Below, one piece after another: positions 1 through 13,600 of a stretch of DNA of 64,000 nucleotides. Under the pieces are notes generated by a model. The model was not told the origin of the DNA. It did not search any database and saw only the letters and a list, made by a program, of their open reading frames with translations. Positions within the stretch are counted from its first letter, which is position 1. The number at the start of each line of letters is the position of its first letter. Origin of the DNA: Anaeramoeba ignava (taxonomy: Eukaryota > Metamonada > Anaeramoebidae); the NCBI GenBank assembly GCA_028826165.1, contig JAPDFW010000104.1, positions 62,001-126,000 on the forward strand, read 5' to 3'. Made by a program: the position numbers and the translations under genes.

Positions 1-3000
1 ATGAATTATTACTTATAAATTTGTTGAGATTGTTATTTTTCAATAAGAGAATTGATTGAATATTTAAAATATTGAGTAATATTGGTATTGGTGTTTGTTG
101 ATTCAAAAGTAATAATCCCCAATCAATTCCAAATACATTAAATGTAATTTCATTCATTTCTGGTTTTCTTGAGTTTTTAATCAATTCATTGCAAAATTTC
201 AAAATAACATTTAATAATAAATAATTGATCTTCTCTTTTCTTGTTAATTCTTCAATTTTGGTTTTTGGTTTTTGGTTTGTATTTCCAGTATTTATTGCAA
301 TAAAATTTGCAATAATTTCTAATTCTTCTTTTTTGATTCTAGATTCATTGATAATAATTTTTTGAATCAAATCAATACAAATATTCACAATAACAAATTT
401 ATTTGTTTCTGTATCAATTAAATCCAATAACATTTGAATTAAATTAATTTTTGATAATTGTTCAATATTGAAAATAGATTTGGGATTATTGGAAATTAAG
501 GAATCAATGTTACTGAAAATGGTTTTTTGAACTTCTTCTTTGAATTGAATAAAAACATTTTTTTCAAGAAGTGTTTTTAAAATTGCAAGATGAATTACAA
601 CATTTGAATTTGGATTATCATTTACTGTGTTTTTAATGCAAATTAATTCAAATAATAATTGAATATTCTCAATACAAAATAATTTTGCTTGTTTTTTAAG
701 TGCATAATGGAATAAATTTAATGAATCAAATTCAATAGATTGATTGAAATTTATTGCGTTTGATTTCACCAATTCGTTAAATAATAAAATATAATGTGTT
801 AATTCATTTTCATCTTTGGCATTTTCAAATAATAAAAACATTGTGGAAAGTGAATTAATATCATGGAATTGAAGAATAAATCCTTTCTCACTGTAAACAG
901 TTACATTTCCTGCAAGAATACATAGCATATCTCCTGTTTCTTGGTTATCTGAAAGATTAATAAGAACATCTTTTTTCTTTTTATTAATTTTCTTTTTATC
1001 ACAATGATAAGCATCAAATGCAAATAAAATATTTTCTTTTTTCAATGGAAGAGAAGAAGGTGAAAATCCAAATAATCCAAAATTGTTTATAATTTCTGAA
1101 TTTTTGTTGAGTTGATTGAAACAATCTGAATTTAAATTCGAAAATGATAATTTGGGAAGAATTGAATTATCCAAAAAAGATCCATGATAAAAATTTGATT
1201 CCATAAGATAAAGTGTTGTTGCATCAAGAGATGAAATTGTGTTTGTTTGAATGTAAATTTGTGATATTCTCCACATTAAATCATAAGGTTGTTTTTGTCT
1301 TGATAAAGTTCCAAAATGCATTTTAAAAGGTAGTATTGAAGATGAAGGATAAGGTGCTTTACATTCTTGACAAAAACATCCATTAACATATAATTTAGCA
1401 ATACTTTGTGATATTCTTGAATGTGAATGTGTTAAAACCAAATGATACCATTTTCTTTGTTCGAAATTAAATTTATCAAAACATGTAAATGTTTGAATTG
1501 ATGTTCTAAGATAAAATTTATCACGTGAAATAAATCCTGATGTTACAGATTGTTTATCTTGATTTTGCAATGAAAAGATTCGGATTTGATGTGAATATTT
1601 ATCTTTCATTTTTCTTTTGTTATAATCAAAATATATCCAACATGAAAAAGTATATCCATTTTGTGGTGGCCAAAGTTTAGGATTTAATGAATCAATATAA
1701 ATATTCCCATATCCTGATTCTCTCATATCAAATTGTAAAAATCTTGGTGTGTTTCCTTTTCTGATTATATCAAGAAGTATTCCAAATAATGAATTTGGAA
1801 GTTCATTTGGTTTTGGAAGAAATGAAATGAAATGTTTTAAACTTGAAATTGATGAACAATATGGTTGAACATTTTGGATAATTTGGAATAAAATGGTTCT
1901 GAAATTAGATGGTTGTCCTATTAAAATTGAATGAAATTTTTTGAAAATGATGATACAAGTTTGAGCTTTTCCAATTTTTCTAATGTTTTTAATGTGTTTT
2001 AATGTTAAATATTGAATTTTTTGAAAGAAATCAATTTGTTTTTCTTGTGGTAATTTAGATATTAAAACAAGACAAGCTGAAATTGGTTGATAATGAGATA
2101 TTATGATTTGTTGATTTGATTCTTTATCTTGAAATGATGTTAGATCTTCAAATGAAAGCGATAAAAGAAGATTTGTTAAATTTGATATTTGTTCATTAGT
2201 TAATGTTCTTGCTTGTAAAATTGATTTAGGTAAAAGTGGTAATATTTGTTTTTTGATAAATTTTCTGTGTTTTGATTTTGATAATGCTGATATTATTAAT
2301 TTAAAAGTTGAGTTTATAAGTAAATCATAAGATTCGATATTTGGTATTTTTTTGAAATTGTATGAAATTAAATCAAGAAAGAAATATTTAAATCCTTCAT
2401 TTTCACAAAAGAATTTTTGGAATTTAGAAGTTTTTCTTTTAAAAATTGAAGAAGTAATAATAATAAATTCAGTTGTCATTTTTAAGTTTTCATATCTTTT
2501 AGATTTCATAAAATCAAATAATTCTCTATAAATATTTCCTTTTTCTTCATAATCACTAAGAATAATTTTTTTGAAAAGTTTAAGAGTTTGAGAACTAAGT
2601 TGTTCATAATTGATAACTTCAAATAAGAATTCTTTTCCATTTAAATTTAAGAAAGTATCAATATTTTCAGGGAAGTAATATAATAAGTTATCCATATTTC
2701 TCATTAAAGAGTTGAATAATTGTGAATCGAATTTAATTTTTTGATTTAAATTTTGATTTGAATTTTGATTTAAATTTTGATTTAAATTTTGATTTGAATT
2801 TTGATTTGAATTTTGATTTGAATTTTGATTTGAATTTTGATTTGAATTTTCATTTAAATTTTGATTTGAATTTTGATTTAAATTTTGATTTAAATTTTGA
2901 TTTGAATTTTGATTTGAATTTTCATTTAAATTTTCATTTAAATTTTGATTTGAATTTTCATTTAAATTTTGATTTGAATTTTCATCTTCAAATATAATTA

Positions 3001-5292
3001 AATCTTCTTCTTTATCTTGTAAATTATCTTGTAAATTATCTTGTAAATTATCTTGTAAATTTTGTTCGAAAATCGATAATAATCTTTTACAATGATAAAT
3101 ATTAACATCAATTAATTTGGCTTTAGATAAAATTGATTTATATTTTGGATCAATTTTCATTAAATCATTAAAAAGATTTAATATAACTTCAAATGTTTTT
3201 GCTGAATGTTTTTCTTGAATAAATCCAATTAATTCTTCAACATCACTTTGTGGAATTTCTTGTTTCTTTTTAACTAGTGTTGTAAAAATACTGAGTATAA
3301 TAATCTAAAATTTATTTTTAATTAATTTTAATTTTAATTTTAATTTTATTTTTATTTTTATTTTTTTACTTGTAATTCTTGATCAAAAGAATCTAAATTT
3401 TCAAAAAATTGTTCAATAGTTTCTGAATGAACTAAATAATAATTATAAGGATTCTCATTAATAATATCAACAATAATACTTAAAATACAAGAAAGTAACC
3501 CAACTTTTACTGAATCTAAATTATTAAAGAAAACTTTTTGTAATATTCTAAAAGCATCAATATTTGTAATTTTAAATTCATTTGAAACTTGTTCGTTTTT
3601 AATATTTTTGCTTTCCACTTTTTTCAATTTCAAAAAAACAAGTTCTTTTAAATAATAAAGCATATTTGAAATGTAATTTAATGGAACTTTTTCATTTTTG
3701 AAAACTTGATTAATTGATGTTAATAAAATTGAATATCCATTGTTCTTGTTAAATATATCATATAAAGAACTTGTTAAAGAAAAAGAATTATTAAGAATTT
3801 GTAAAAGGATGCAAATAATAAAAACATTTGTAATTTCAACTGATTTTTTTGTTGAATTTAAATGATTAAGAATTTCTTGAATAATTTTCTCAACTTCAAT
3901 AAATTTAATTAATTTTAAATTAAAATTCTTGTTTTGGATAAGTTTTTGAATTATTGAAATGTATTGAATCAAAAAATTTCTTTTTCCTTCATTTTGATTA
4001 GTTTTGAATTGTAATAATAAATCAAAAAAAGGTTTCAAAGTATTTTGTTGAAGTAAATATTGAATAATATCATTTGAAGAACATAATTTCAATTCAATTT
4101 CCAAAATTAAATGTGTAATTTTTGAAAAGAGTTTTTGACCTAAAATTAAATAAAATAAATTTAAATAAAATTATAAAAATAAATTAAATAAAATAAATTT
4201 AAATAAAATAAATTTAAATAAAATAAATTAAATAAAATAAATTTAAATAAAATAAATTTAAATAAAATAAATTTAAATAAAATAAATTAAATAAAATAAT
4301 TTAAATAATTTAAATAATTTAAATAAATTTACCTTTCATATCGTTATAAATAGATGTTGAATAATCAATAGATTTTAATTGATTTTTAGGTGATTCTTTT
4401 TTATTCAATAAATTTTCATTTTCAAGATTAATATAAATAATTTCCTCTCCAATATTTATTTCTGTAATAGGTTCAACATCAATTTCTTGATTTTCATTAT
4501 TATTTAAATCTCCAATTTGATTTTCCAAATTTATAAAATCATCAATAACTTCTTCTTTTGAATTATCAATAAAAATATCATCTTCTGAATTTAAATTATC
4601 ATAATCAAAAACAAGTTTATCAAAGTTTGATATTATTTCTATTAATTTAAGAAACTTTTCAGTAATTTTATCAGAAATGAATATTTTTGTTTTATCAATT
4701 TTGAGATTTATATATAAAATATTTGAAAGTAATTCAACAATATTTTCTTCTCTTTGTTTTAAAAAAATAAAATTCATTAATTCAATAGAATTGATTTGAG
4801 ATGGATTTTGAATAGAAAAGAAATTTGAAAAAATTGAAGAAATTCTTTGTGATAAAATATTTGAAAATTGAGATTGATAAGCAAACCTAAATTTAAAAAT
4901 AAATTTAAATATAAATATAAATTAAGAATTTTTTTTTATTTAAATTTTTTTTTTTACTGATTTAATTTTGTATTTGGAAGTGAATTATAAGAAAAACAAT
5001 AATAAAATAATAAATTAATTTCTTTAAATTTTGATAATTTTTTTGATTGATTTTGTTCTTTTGTAAATTGAATATAATTTTCTTTTAATTTTTTCATATT
5101 TTTATCAAGATCTTCAAAAGAAATTTTCATTCTTTTTTCAATTATAAGTTTTTCTTCAATTTTTTGTTGTTGTTTTTGTTGAATTTGAAGTTGTTTTTGT
5201 TGTTTTTGTTGATTTTCTTTTGTTTTTTTATTTTTATAATTTTGAACTAATTGTTTTTGATAAGCGTTATTAAAAGGAATAGATCTTCTCAT
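1..5292 (-). CDS. BEACH-family giant protein, N-terminal part (LvsA/ALFY-like), partial at window edge
   Basis: The gene starts at the ATG at 5292 and runs left off the window. Four exons join in frame: 5292-4958, 4886-4333, 4139-3370 and 3304-1, with GT-AG introns of 71, 193 and 65 nt, giving about 1654 residues here. The N-terminus is Lys/Gln-rich and followed by helical, armadillo-like sequence. An in-frame Asn/Gln/Glu/Leu repeat is encoded at about 2744-2990. Around 1760-1200 is a segment starting FDMRESGYG and continuing NGYTFSCWIYFD, typical of the concanavalin-like domain that precedes the PH-BEACH-WD40 block in BEACH proteins; these act in membrane traffic and autophagy. The BEACH domain itself would lie left of the window, so the family call rests on this domain and overall architecture. 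The gene is divergent from UTP6. Confidence 0.62.
2744..2990 (-). repeat. In-frame Asn-Gln/Glu-Asn-Leu/Ser coding repeat
   Basis: A tandem 12-nt repeat (AATTTTGATTTG with AATTTTCATTTA variants) lies inside the fourth exon of the BEACH-type gene. On the minus strand it reads as NQNL/NQNS/NENL units with no stop, and the flanking frame is preserved. Confidence 0.85.
4140..4332 (-). repeat. Repeat-filled second intron of the BEACH-type gene
   Basis: The GT donor is at 4332 and the AG acceptor ends at 4140. Most of the 193 nt is a tandem AAATAAAATAAATTT-type repeat; the other two introns of this gene are 65-71 nt. Confidence 0.8.
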
Positions 5293-5441
5293 TATTATTA
5301 TTATTATTAATTAATAATAAAGAATTTAAAAAAAAAGAAATTTTAAAAAAGAAAAAAATGAAAAAGAAAAAAATTAAAAAAAATTTTTTTTCATTTTTTC
5401 TTTTTAAAATTAAATAGAAAATAGAAAATAGAAAATAGAAA
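5293..5441. promoter_or_regulatory. Divergent promoter spacer, BEACH-type gene / UTP6
   Basis: This 149-bp spacer separates two head-to-head genes. It holds A-rich and T-rich tracts with TTTTTTTCATTTTTTC just upstream of UTP6, a motif seen before many starts in this window. There is also a short tandem of AGAAAAT directly before the UTP6 ATG. The promoter role is inferred from position and recurrence only. Confidence 0.4.
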
Positions 5442-7632
5442 ATGGCAGAAATTATTCAAAAAAAATTAGAAGAAATGGTTCCTGAACTTGAATATTTAGA
5501 AAAGAGAGGAATTTTTAATAAAGAAGAAATTTTAAAAATTTTTAATAAAAGAAAAGAATTTGAATATCAAATTACAAGAAAAAATCAAAAAAAAATAGAT
5601 TTTCTTTATTATATTCAATATGAAATGAATTTAGAAATTTTAAAAGAAAAAAGATTAAAAGAAAGATCACAAATTAAAAAGAAATCTCAATATGATTTTG
5701 AAAGTAGAAAAGTAAATTAAAAAAATTTTAAATTAAAAAATTAAAACAAAAAAATTAATTTAAATAAATAAATAGAAAATTTATAATTTATTTCAAAGAG
5801 CTATTAAAAGATTTCCAAATGATCTTAGATTTGTTCTTCAATTTATTCAATATTGCAAAAAAATTAATAATAATAAGAAAATAAGTCAAATTTATGCAAA
5901 TTCTCTTCAATTTCATCCAGAAAATGAAGATCTTTGGATTTTATCTGCTAGTTTTGAATTTGAAAATAATTTAAACATGAATACTTCAAGAAAAATTCTT
6001 CAACGTGCTTTGAAAACAATTCCAAATTCAAAAAAATTATGGCATGAATATTTTAGAATGGAATGTATTTATGTTGATCAAATGAGTAAAAGATTAAATG
6101 AAAATGAAAATGAAAATGAAAATGAAAATGAAAATGAAAATGAAAATGAAAATGAAAATGAAAACTAAATGAAAATGAAAATGAAAATGAAAATGAAAAT
6201 GAAAATGAAAATGAAAATCAAATTGAAAATCGAAAATGAAAATCAAAATCAAAATCAAAATCAAAATCAAAATCAAAATCAAAATCAAATTAAAAATGAA
6301 ATTGAAAATGCTTTACAAAAAGATGATGAAAATATCCTTAATTTAGATAATCAAATAAAACATTCTCAACAATTAAAAAATTTCCTTAATTTTGCAATTC
6401 CAAAAATTATATTCAAAAATGCTATTGAAAAAATCTCAAATGATATTCAATTTAGAGCTGATTTTATCCCAATATCAAGAACTTTCTCTAATTCAGATTC
6501 ATTAATTGATGAAATTTATCAAAGTATTCAAAATGATTTCCCAAATTTACCAAAACAATTCATGTTGATTTCTGAAAGATATTTTGATGAGATTATATTG
6601 AAAAAATTACAAAATGAAAATGAATTTAAAAAATCATTCGAATTTGCAAAAGAAAATTATCAAAAAATACTTGAAAAAAACAATTCATTAGAAATTTGGA
6701 AATATTACATTTTATTCCATAAAAAGATTCTTTCTGTTACAAAAATTACAAACAATGAATTAATCAATTCTATTTTAAACAATTTCCAAAACGTTTATTA
6801 CAAAGCTTTCCAATCATTAAACAAAATTGATTCAAATTTACTTCTTGAAGTTATTGATTTCTTTTTATCATCAAGAAATATTAAAAAAGCAGTTGAAATT
6901 ATTGAAGAAGCAATTTCAAACCAAAATAAATTTGAAATTACAATTCAAGTTAGCAAAAAATACATTCAATTAATTTCTAAATTATATTTAATTGATCCAA
7001 ATTATCCTTTTCTATTCAAATCAAAAGAAAATCAAAATTACAAAGAAAAACTTATTGATATTTTATATCAAACAATAAAAAATATTTCTATAAAAGAAAA
7101 TGAAGAATCTGAAGCAATTTTATGGAAAATATTTTTCAAATTAATGATTTCAATTGAATTTCCAAAAGAAAAAATAATTAAGATATTTTGGGAATATTTC
7201 AATTCATTTTTATATTCAATTAAAATTATTAATGAAATTGAAGAAATTAAAATAATAATAATAAGATGGTTATATTTCAATTTTAAAATCAAAGAAGCAA
7301 GAAAAGAAGTTAAGAAAATTATTAATTTACCAGGAAATGGAATAAATTTTTTAAAAGAATGTATTTCTCTTGAAAAAATACAAAAACAAAAAGATGAAAA
7401 ACAAGAAAAAGAAAAAGAAGAATATATAAGAAAAATATATCAAAAATTAATTGAAAAATTTGGTAAAAATAATTGGAAAATTTGGCAAGATTTTATTGAA
7501 TTTGAAAAGAAACAAAATCAATTTAAATCATCAAGTACAATTTATTGGAGAGCAATAAAAGAATTACCAAGTGATTTAGCAAAAGAATTTATTGAATCAG
7601 AACAAAATAAAATGAATATTAATTTCGTTTAA
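5442..7632 (+). CDS. UTP6: U3 small nucleolar RNA-associated protein 6 (UTP6), HAT repeats; in-frame stop inside a repeat
   Basis: Exon 1 is 5442-5711 and exon 2 is 5776-7632 (64-nt intron), together 709 codons including the terminal stop. The N-terminus (MAEIIQKKLEEMVPELEYLE, then FEYQI and YIQYEMNLE) is the hallmark of UTP6, a component of the small-subunit processome that matures 18S rRNA in the nucleolus. Half-a-TPR (HAT) repeats follow, for example NLFQRAIKRFPNDLRF and WHEYFRMECIYVDQM, and the C-terminus has more (SSSTIYWRAIKELPSDLAKE). Human UTP6 is about 600 residues; this one is longer because of an Asn-Glu/Asn-Gln tract. Within that tract a TAA stands in frame at 6166-6168, produced by a one-base loss that is reversed by a one-base gain near 6231. 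The rest of the reading frame is well conserved, so a sequence error or a compensated mutation is more likely than a dead gene. Confidence 0.92.
6097..6292 (+). repeat. GAAAAT/CAAAAT hexanucleotide repeat in UTP6
   Basis: Tandem GAAAAT units, then CAAAAT units, encode Asn-Glu and Asn-Gln runs. The phase of the hexamer slips by one base at about 6160-6171 and slips back at 6231-6232. Confidence 0.9.
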
Positions 7633-7697
7633 AAAAAAAATAAAAATTTTTTTCATTTTTTTCATTTTTTTCTTTTATTTAATTTTTTTTATTTTTA
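7633..7697 (+). promoter_or_regulatory. T-rich upstream tract with TTTTTTCA repeats
   Basis: A 65-bp spacer between UTP6 and the next start has tandem TTTTTTCATTTTTTTCATTT and then a CTTTTATTT block ending at the ATG. The same arrangement precedes several other genes here. The regulatory role is inferred. Confidence 0.35.
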
Positions 7698-10600
7698 ATG
7701 ACAAATAAATTAAGTCAAGAAACGTTAAAAAATAAATTAAAACTTTATGCAGAAGAAGATTCTTTTGATTCTTTTGATCTTAATTTAGAATCAGATGATG
7801 AAAATGAAATTGAAAATCAAAATCAAAATCAAAATCAAAATCAAAATCAAAATCAAAATCAAAATCAAAATCAAAATCAAAATCAAAATCAAAATCAAAT
7901 TGAAAATCAAAATCAAAATCAAAATCAAAATCAAAATCAAAATCAAAATCAAAATCAAAATCAAAATCAAAAACAAATTAAAAATCAAATTAAAAATCAA
8001 AATCAAACTTTAAAAATAAAACATCAATCATTTAATCCTAATAAAATATCAATTGTTGGAGTTTCTGCTAATACTGCTGATAAAGAAGAATATTGGGATG
8101 ATGATTTTGATTTTGGATCTGATAAAGAATCAAATAAAGAATTAAATAATAATAATTTAAATAAAAACAAAAAATTTAAACAAGCTCATTCTCAAAATCA
8201 AAATAATATAGAAAGTTTGGAATTTTTTTATTTAAAAAATCTTTAAAAAATTTAATTAATTTATTTTTATTTAAAAAAAAAAAAGAATTTAATTTAAAAG
8301 CAATTAAGTCTTTTATATCAACAGTTCAAATTAAATTTAAAATTTTAAAAGAATTAATTGAAATATTACCAGGTAAAAATTTAAAAAATTAAAAAATTAA
8401 TTTAGAAAATTAATTTAAATTTGAAAATAAAAATAGAACCAAAAGCAGTTATTGAACAAAAAATAACAAAAAGAAAACATAGACCAACAATAAAAAAATC
8501 CAAAATAAGAGTATTTTTTTTATTTAAATTAAAATTTAATTCAAAATTTTTTCAAATTAAAATTTTTTAAAATAAATAGATTAAATTTGAAGATGCAAAA
8601 CAAAATTATGAAGATGGAATTTTATCTAAAAAAAATAAAGATTATCAAAAAGCAGAAGAATTATTTAAAAAATCAATTGAATTATTGGCAAATATTCAAC
8701 AAATTATAGAGAAAAATTTAAATAATAATCCTAAAAATAAAATACATTTAAACAGAATGAAAGAACTTTGTATTAATTTGGAAATTAAAAATAGAATCAA
8801 ATATTCACAATTATTAAGGAAAAAAAAATTATTTGATGAATCATTTGAATTACTTCAAATTGCAATTGAATCAGCAAATTTACATGATAAATTGAAATTA
8901 AAAGGTTATATTGAATTAGAAATGGGAATTATTCAACAAAATCAAAGAAAATATAATGAAGCTTTGAATAATTTTGAAAAAAGCATAAAAACTCATTCAA
9001 AATCAAAATATTTAAAAGGGAAAAAACTCAAAAGAAGTTTATTAGGAAATCTTAAACAATCAAAACAAAATAAAACAAAATTCGATTTTAGAAAATATAC
9101 AGTCAAATTAAATACAAGAGAATTCTCTTCATTATTTGAAAAGAAAGATTATTTATTTTATTCCAAAAATTGTTATTATATTGCTAATTCTTTTTCTTCA
9201 ATTTCAAAAAATCCTTCTCATCAATTATTATCAAAAAATTTCCTTGAATTATCAATTAGATATTCTAAATTTTGTAATAAAATTTCTTATACTCAAAGAT
9301 CAGAAAAATTACTTGAAAAAATTGAAGAAGAACAAAATGAAGTATTAAATAAAAATCAAAAATCAAAAATTAAAAGAAAATGAAATTAAAAAATTTGAAT
9401 TTAAATTTTAGTTGAAAAGAAAAACTACAGAAATTATAATAGAAAGTAAAAGTGAAAGTGAGAATGAAAGTGATTGGGATGAAGAAATATCTAAAGCTGA
9501 AAATAATGAAAATATAAATGATAATCATTCAATGAAATTAGGAAATTTATTAAAAAAAATTGTAAAAAAAAAAATAATTTAAATAATTTATATAATTTAT
9601 TAATAATTTAAATTTTTAAAAATAAGCTTGAAGATGATGAAAATAATCAAAAATTTCCAGATAAATGGAAAATTATAAATCAAATTAAATCATTTATTTA
9701 TGTTGTTAAATATCAAAGACCACCTATTATAATGTCTTTATGGGCAAAATTAGAAAAGAAAATGTTTACAAATGAAACATTTAATATTTGGATGAAAAAT
9801 TTAGTTAAAGATTTTTTAACAAAATGGAATGAAAATTACAATGAAATTCAAAAAATTAATACTCAAGATTTTATTAAAAATATAAAAGAAGTTAGTTATT
9901 TATTATTTGTGTTTTTTTAATAATAATAAATAATAATTTAAATTTATTTTTCAAAAAATTTAGATTAATCAAGAATCAGGATTTTTATATGTTGAAATTG
10001 TAGAAATGCTTGTTTATGAAAAGAAAATAAATGAAGCAAATGAAGTTATTAAGAAATTTTTTGAATATTATGAATTAACAAAAGATTTAACAGAATTTGA
10101 ATCTATTAATTTATTTGATATATCTATTAATTTATTAAGAAAATATGCAACAACTACAGATTCAGCTTCTTCATTTCTAGATTTACTTCAAAAAGTTCAA
10201 AATATTCATCCAAATTCAAATTTATTAGTTTTTGATCTTATTCTTAATGAATATAATTCACATAATTTTGATGAAATTCAAGATATTGGATATCAATCAA
10301 TAATTGAAGAATATGTTCGAATTTATAAAGAATCAAAAATTATATTAAATGAAAATCCTGAAAAGAAAAATGAAAAAGAAAGTAATTAATTTTAAAATTT
10401 AAGAAATAAATTTTATATTAATTTTAAAAAATAAAAAAAGTTATTTGGTTAAAAGGAAATGCTTTAGCTGATTTACAATTAACAATTAACTTCATTTCAC
10501 CAATTACATTTGAAAATTTTAATGCTGATATGAATTTAATTAGTGCAGATGTAAATTGGATTCAAATTATGAAATCGATCAATAAAAAAATTGCAATAAA

Positions 10601-13600
10601 TGAAGAATATAGAATGCAAAAATTACTTGGAATTTGCATGAAATTATCATTATATGATTATAAAGAAGCAATTATGAGAATTAAATTAGGATACACAATA
10701 GGAATTTATTATTTAAATTCAGAGCATTTCCATAAAGCAGATCAAATACTTATGGAAGTTATTATGATATTTGAGAAAATTGGGAATAAAATTACAGAAA
10801 ATTATAAATCAACAGAATCAACAAGAAAAAGATTTGCTTCAAAAAGAAGTATAAAGAAAAGTAACAATGAAAATCAAAATTTTTACAGATCAATGATTTT
10901 AAATCCAATAATTTCAGAATTTGGAGCTAATTCACTTATGGTATTTGCAGATTCATTACTTGTGAATTCAAAATATAAATATGCATTATTAGCACTTGAA
11001 AATGCATTAGAAATACTCAAAGTTATTGATAAAACAAAATATTCACGATTACTTAATAAAATGGCAGTAATTTGTTATGAAAATAACGATTTGAAAAACT
11101 CATTGAAATATTATTATCAAATATTAAGAGGAATGAGAAAAGAAAAGAAAGTTAATGAAGTTGTTTTTGTATGTGAAGTTATGACTAAAATTCTTGTTTT
11201 ACTTGGAGAATTCCAACAAGCCAAACAACTTGTTCAAGAAGTATCAACATTTCTTAATTTTGAAGTATCAAAATCAAACAGTTTCAAACAATTAAATTCA
11301 CAATATGTTAGTTTACAACTTACTCTTTCAGAAATTCTTTTGAAAGGACTTGAAATTGAAAAAGCGATTACATTGCTGAGATTTTTAACAAGTATTTCTT
11401 TACCTATTGCACTTAAATCAGATACATTTATTCTTCTTGCCAAAGTTTATATGAAAAAAGGATGGTTTAATGAAGGAATTGAATGTTTAAAAGAATATGA
11501 AAATGAAGAAATTTCCAAAATTGAAAATCCAAATAATTTTGAAAGTTATCGAAATAAAAGTTCTATTAATAATGTTTTTGATGAAAATTATAGCAAATTA
11601 AAAAAAGAAAGAAGAATGAGTAGAACTTATTCAACAGGTCATGTTAGAAATCCAAAATTAGTTACTGTTCAACAAGAAATTAGCAAATATTATGAAATGA
11701 AAAATGAAAATAAAAACCCAAATCCATTTGAATTTAATTCAGATGGATTTACAGAAAATGAACCAGTTTTCAGACCATTTATAAGAGTTAGAACAAATTC
11801 ATTTAAATATAATCAAATGAGAAATCGACAAAAATATATTGAATTATCTGCAAGAATGAATTACAAAAACAGAAATTTTGGAGATGCATTGTTTTGGATT
11901 GATTCAGGAATTAAACTTCTTTCAAAAGATAATATTGCAACACTTGGCAAATATCATCTTATTAAAGGCAAAATATATGAAAAATTATTTACAAATTCAT
12001 ATCATCAACAATTCCCATTGAAAGTGGAAATTAGTTTCCCAAGAGAAAAATTAACCAAATTTGATGAATTTATACCAAAAACTGCAAAAGAAAAAACATT
12101 ATTTAATAATCGCAAAGAAATTGTTTGCAAAGCATTTAATTCATTCCAAAAATCTAATTTCTATAACAAAAAAACAGGAAATCAATTTTTAATTGGGAAA
12201 TCATGCAATAAAATTTCAGAAATATTATTGGAATATATTTTCCCAAATGTAGCAATTTTTGGAGAAGATTTAAATTATGTATTAAATTTGGATATTAAAA
12301 GTAAATATGAAGAAAAAAAAGAAAGAACACAAAAAAGTAATTTATCTGAAGAATTAATTATTGGTGATGATGATGATAATGATGCAAATCTCAAACAAAA
12401 AAAAACTATTCCAACTGAAGGAATTCCCAAAAAAAATAAAATAACACTTGGATTAATAGAAGGTTATGCAGTTCAAAGTATTGAAATTTCCACCAAATTT
12501 TTCCTTCCATTTTTAGTTTTAAGATCATATTTAAGTTTAGCAGAATTGAAATATTTACAAAAAAACACCAAATTAGCAAAAGAATTTTGGATTGAATGCA
12601 GAAATTTATTTTTCAATCTTTTTATGAATGGAAATGATAATTTTCTAACAACAAATGTTCCATTTTGTGTTCTTGGAAAATTATACAGAATAATCAAAAG
12701 AATGATTCGATTTTTATTCTGTATGGAAGCAGAAATGATATCAAATAATATTCTCGTTATTGATTCATATATATCATTTCAATTAGAAGTTTATATTGCC
12801 AAAGAAAGAAGTATTCATGAATATCGCAAAGAACTTACTTCAGAAATTTTTGATATTGATTTCAATATTAAAGAACAAAAAAACACCAAGAAAAACAAAA
12901 AAATTTCAAAAGAAAAACTTGAGAAAATGAAAAGTAGATTTTCATTCCAAAGTCCAAGAAAATTATCATATGATTCTATGATGCTTCAAGATGACGAAAC
13001 AAATATTTCATCAGATTTCTCAAGTGAAAAAACAAATGAATTTGGAAATGTTTCCACAAATGTTTCTGAAACAATATGGAGATTATTATATGGAATCAAA
13101 GTAAACAAAGCAAATCAATTACTTGGGAATCAAAGCAATGAAGAAATTATTGAAAGCAACAAATTATTGTTGAATCAACTTGTTAAAATAACAGAATTAT
13201 TAAGAACACCAAATTTTTATTTGAATAAATTTTTGAATGAACATGAAGATATTGAAAAAGCAAAAGATGATCAAGAATATGAAAAAATATCACCATTATT
13301 TTCCTATTCCATTTTAACCCAAATTCAACCAAAATTGAAACAAATTGTGTTTTTATTGTTAGTTGATGATTTATTGATTGGATATGTTCCAGTTCTTGGA
13401 ATTAAAAGTATAACAAGATTTGGAAGCAAATTAATACAAAAAGAAGTTGAAGAAATGAAAAAACACAAATCTGAAGATGATTTTGATTTTGATCAAAGTT
13501 TTAATGGGAAAATTACACTTTCTGATAGTGATGATGATGATTTAAACGATTTTCTAATTGATGATGATAATGAAATATCAGCAAAAATTAACGAAGAGAA

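Noticed and set aside
6166-6168. Reassigned TAA codon
   Set aside because: Other genes end normally at TAA, and the codon sits in an out-of-phase part of a repeat.
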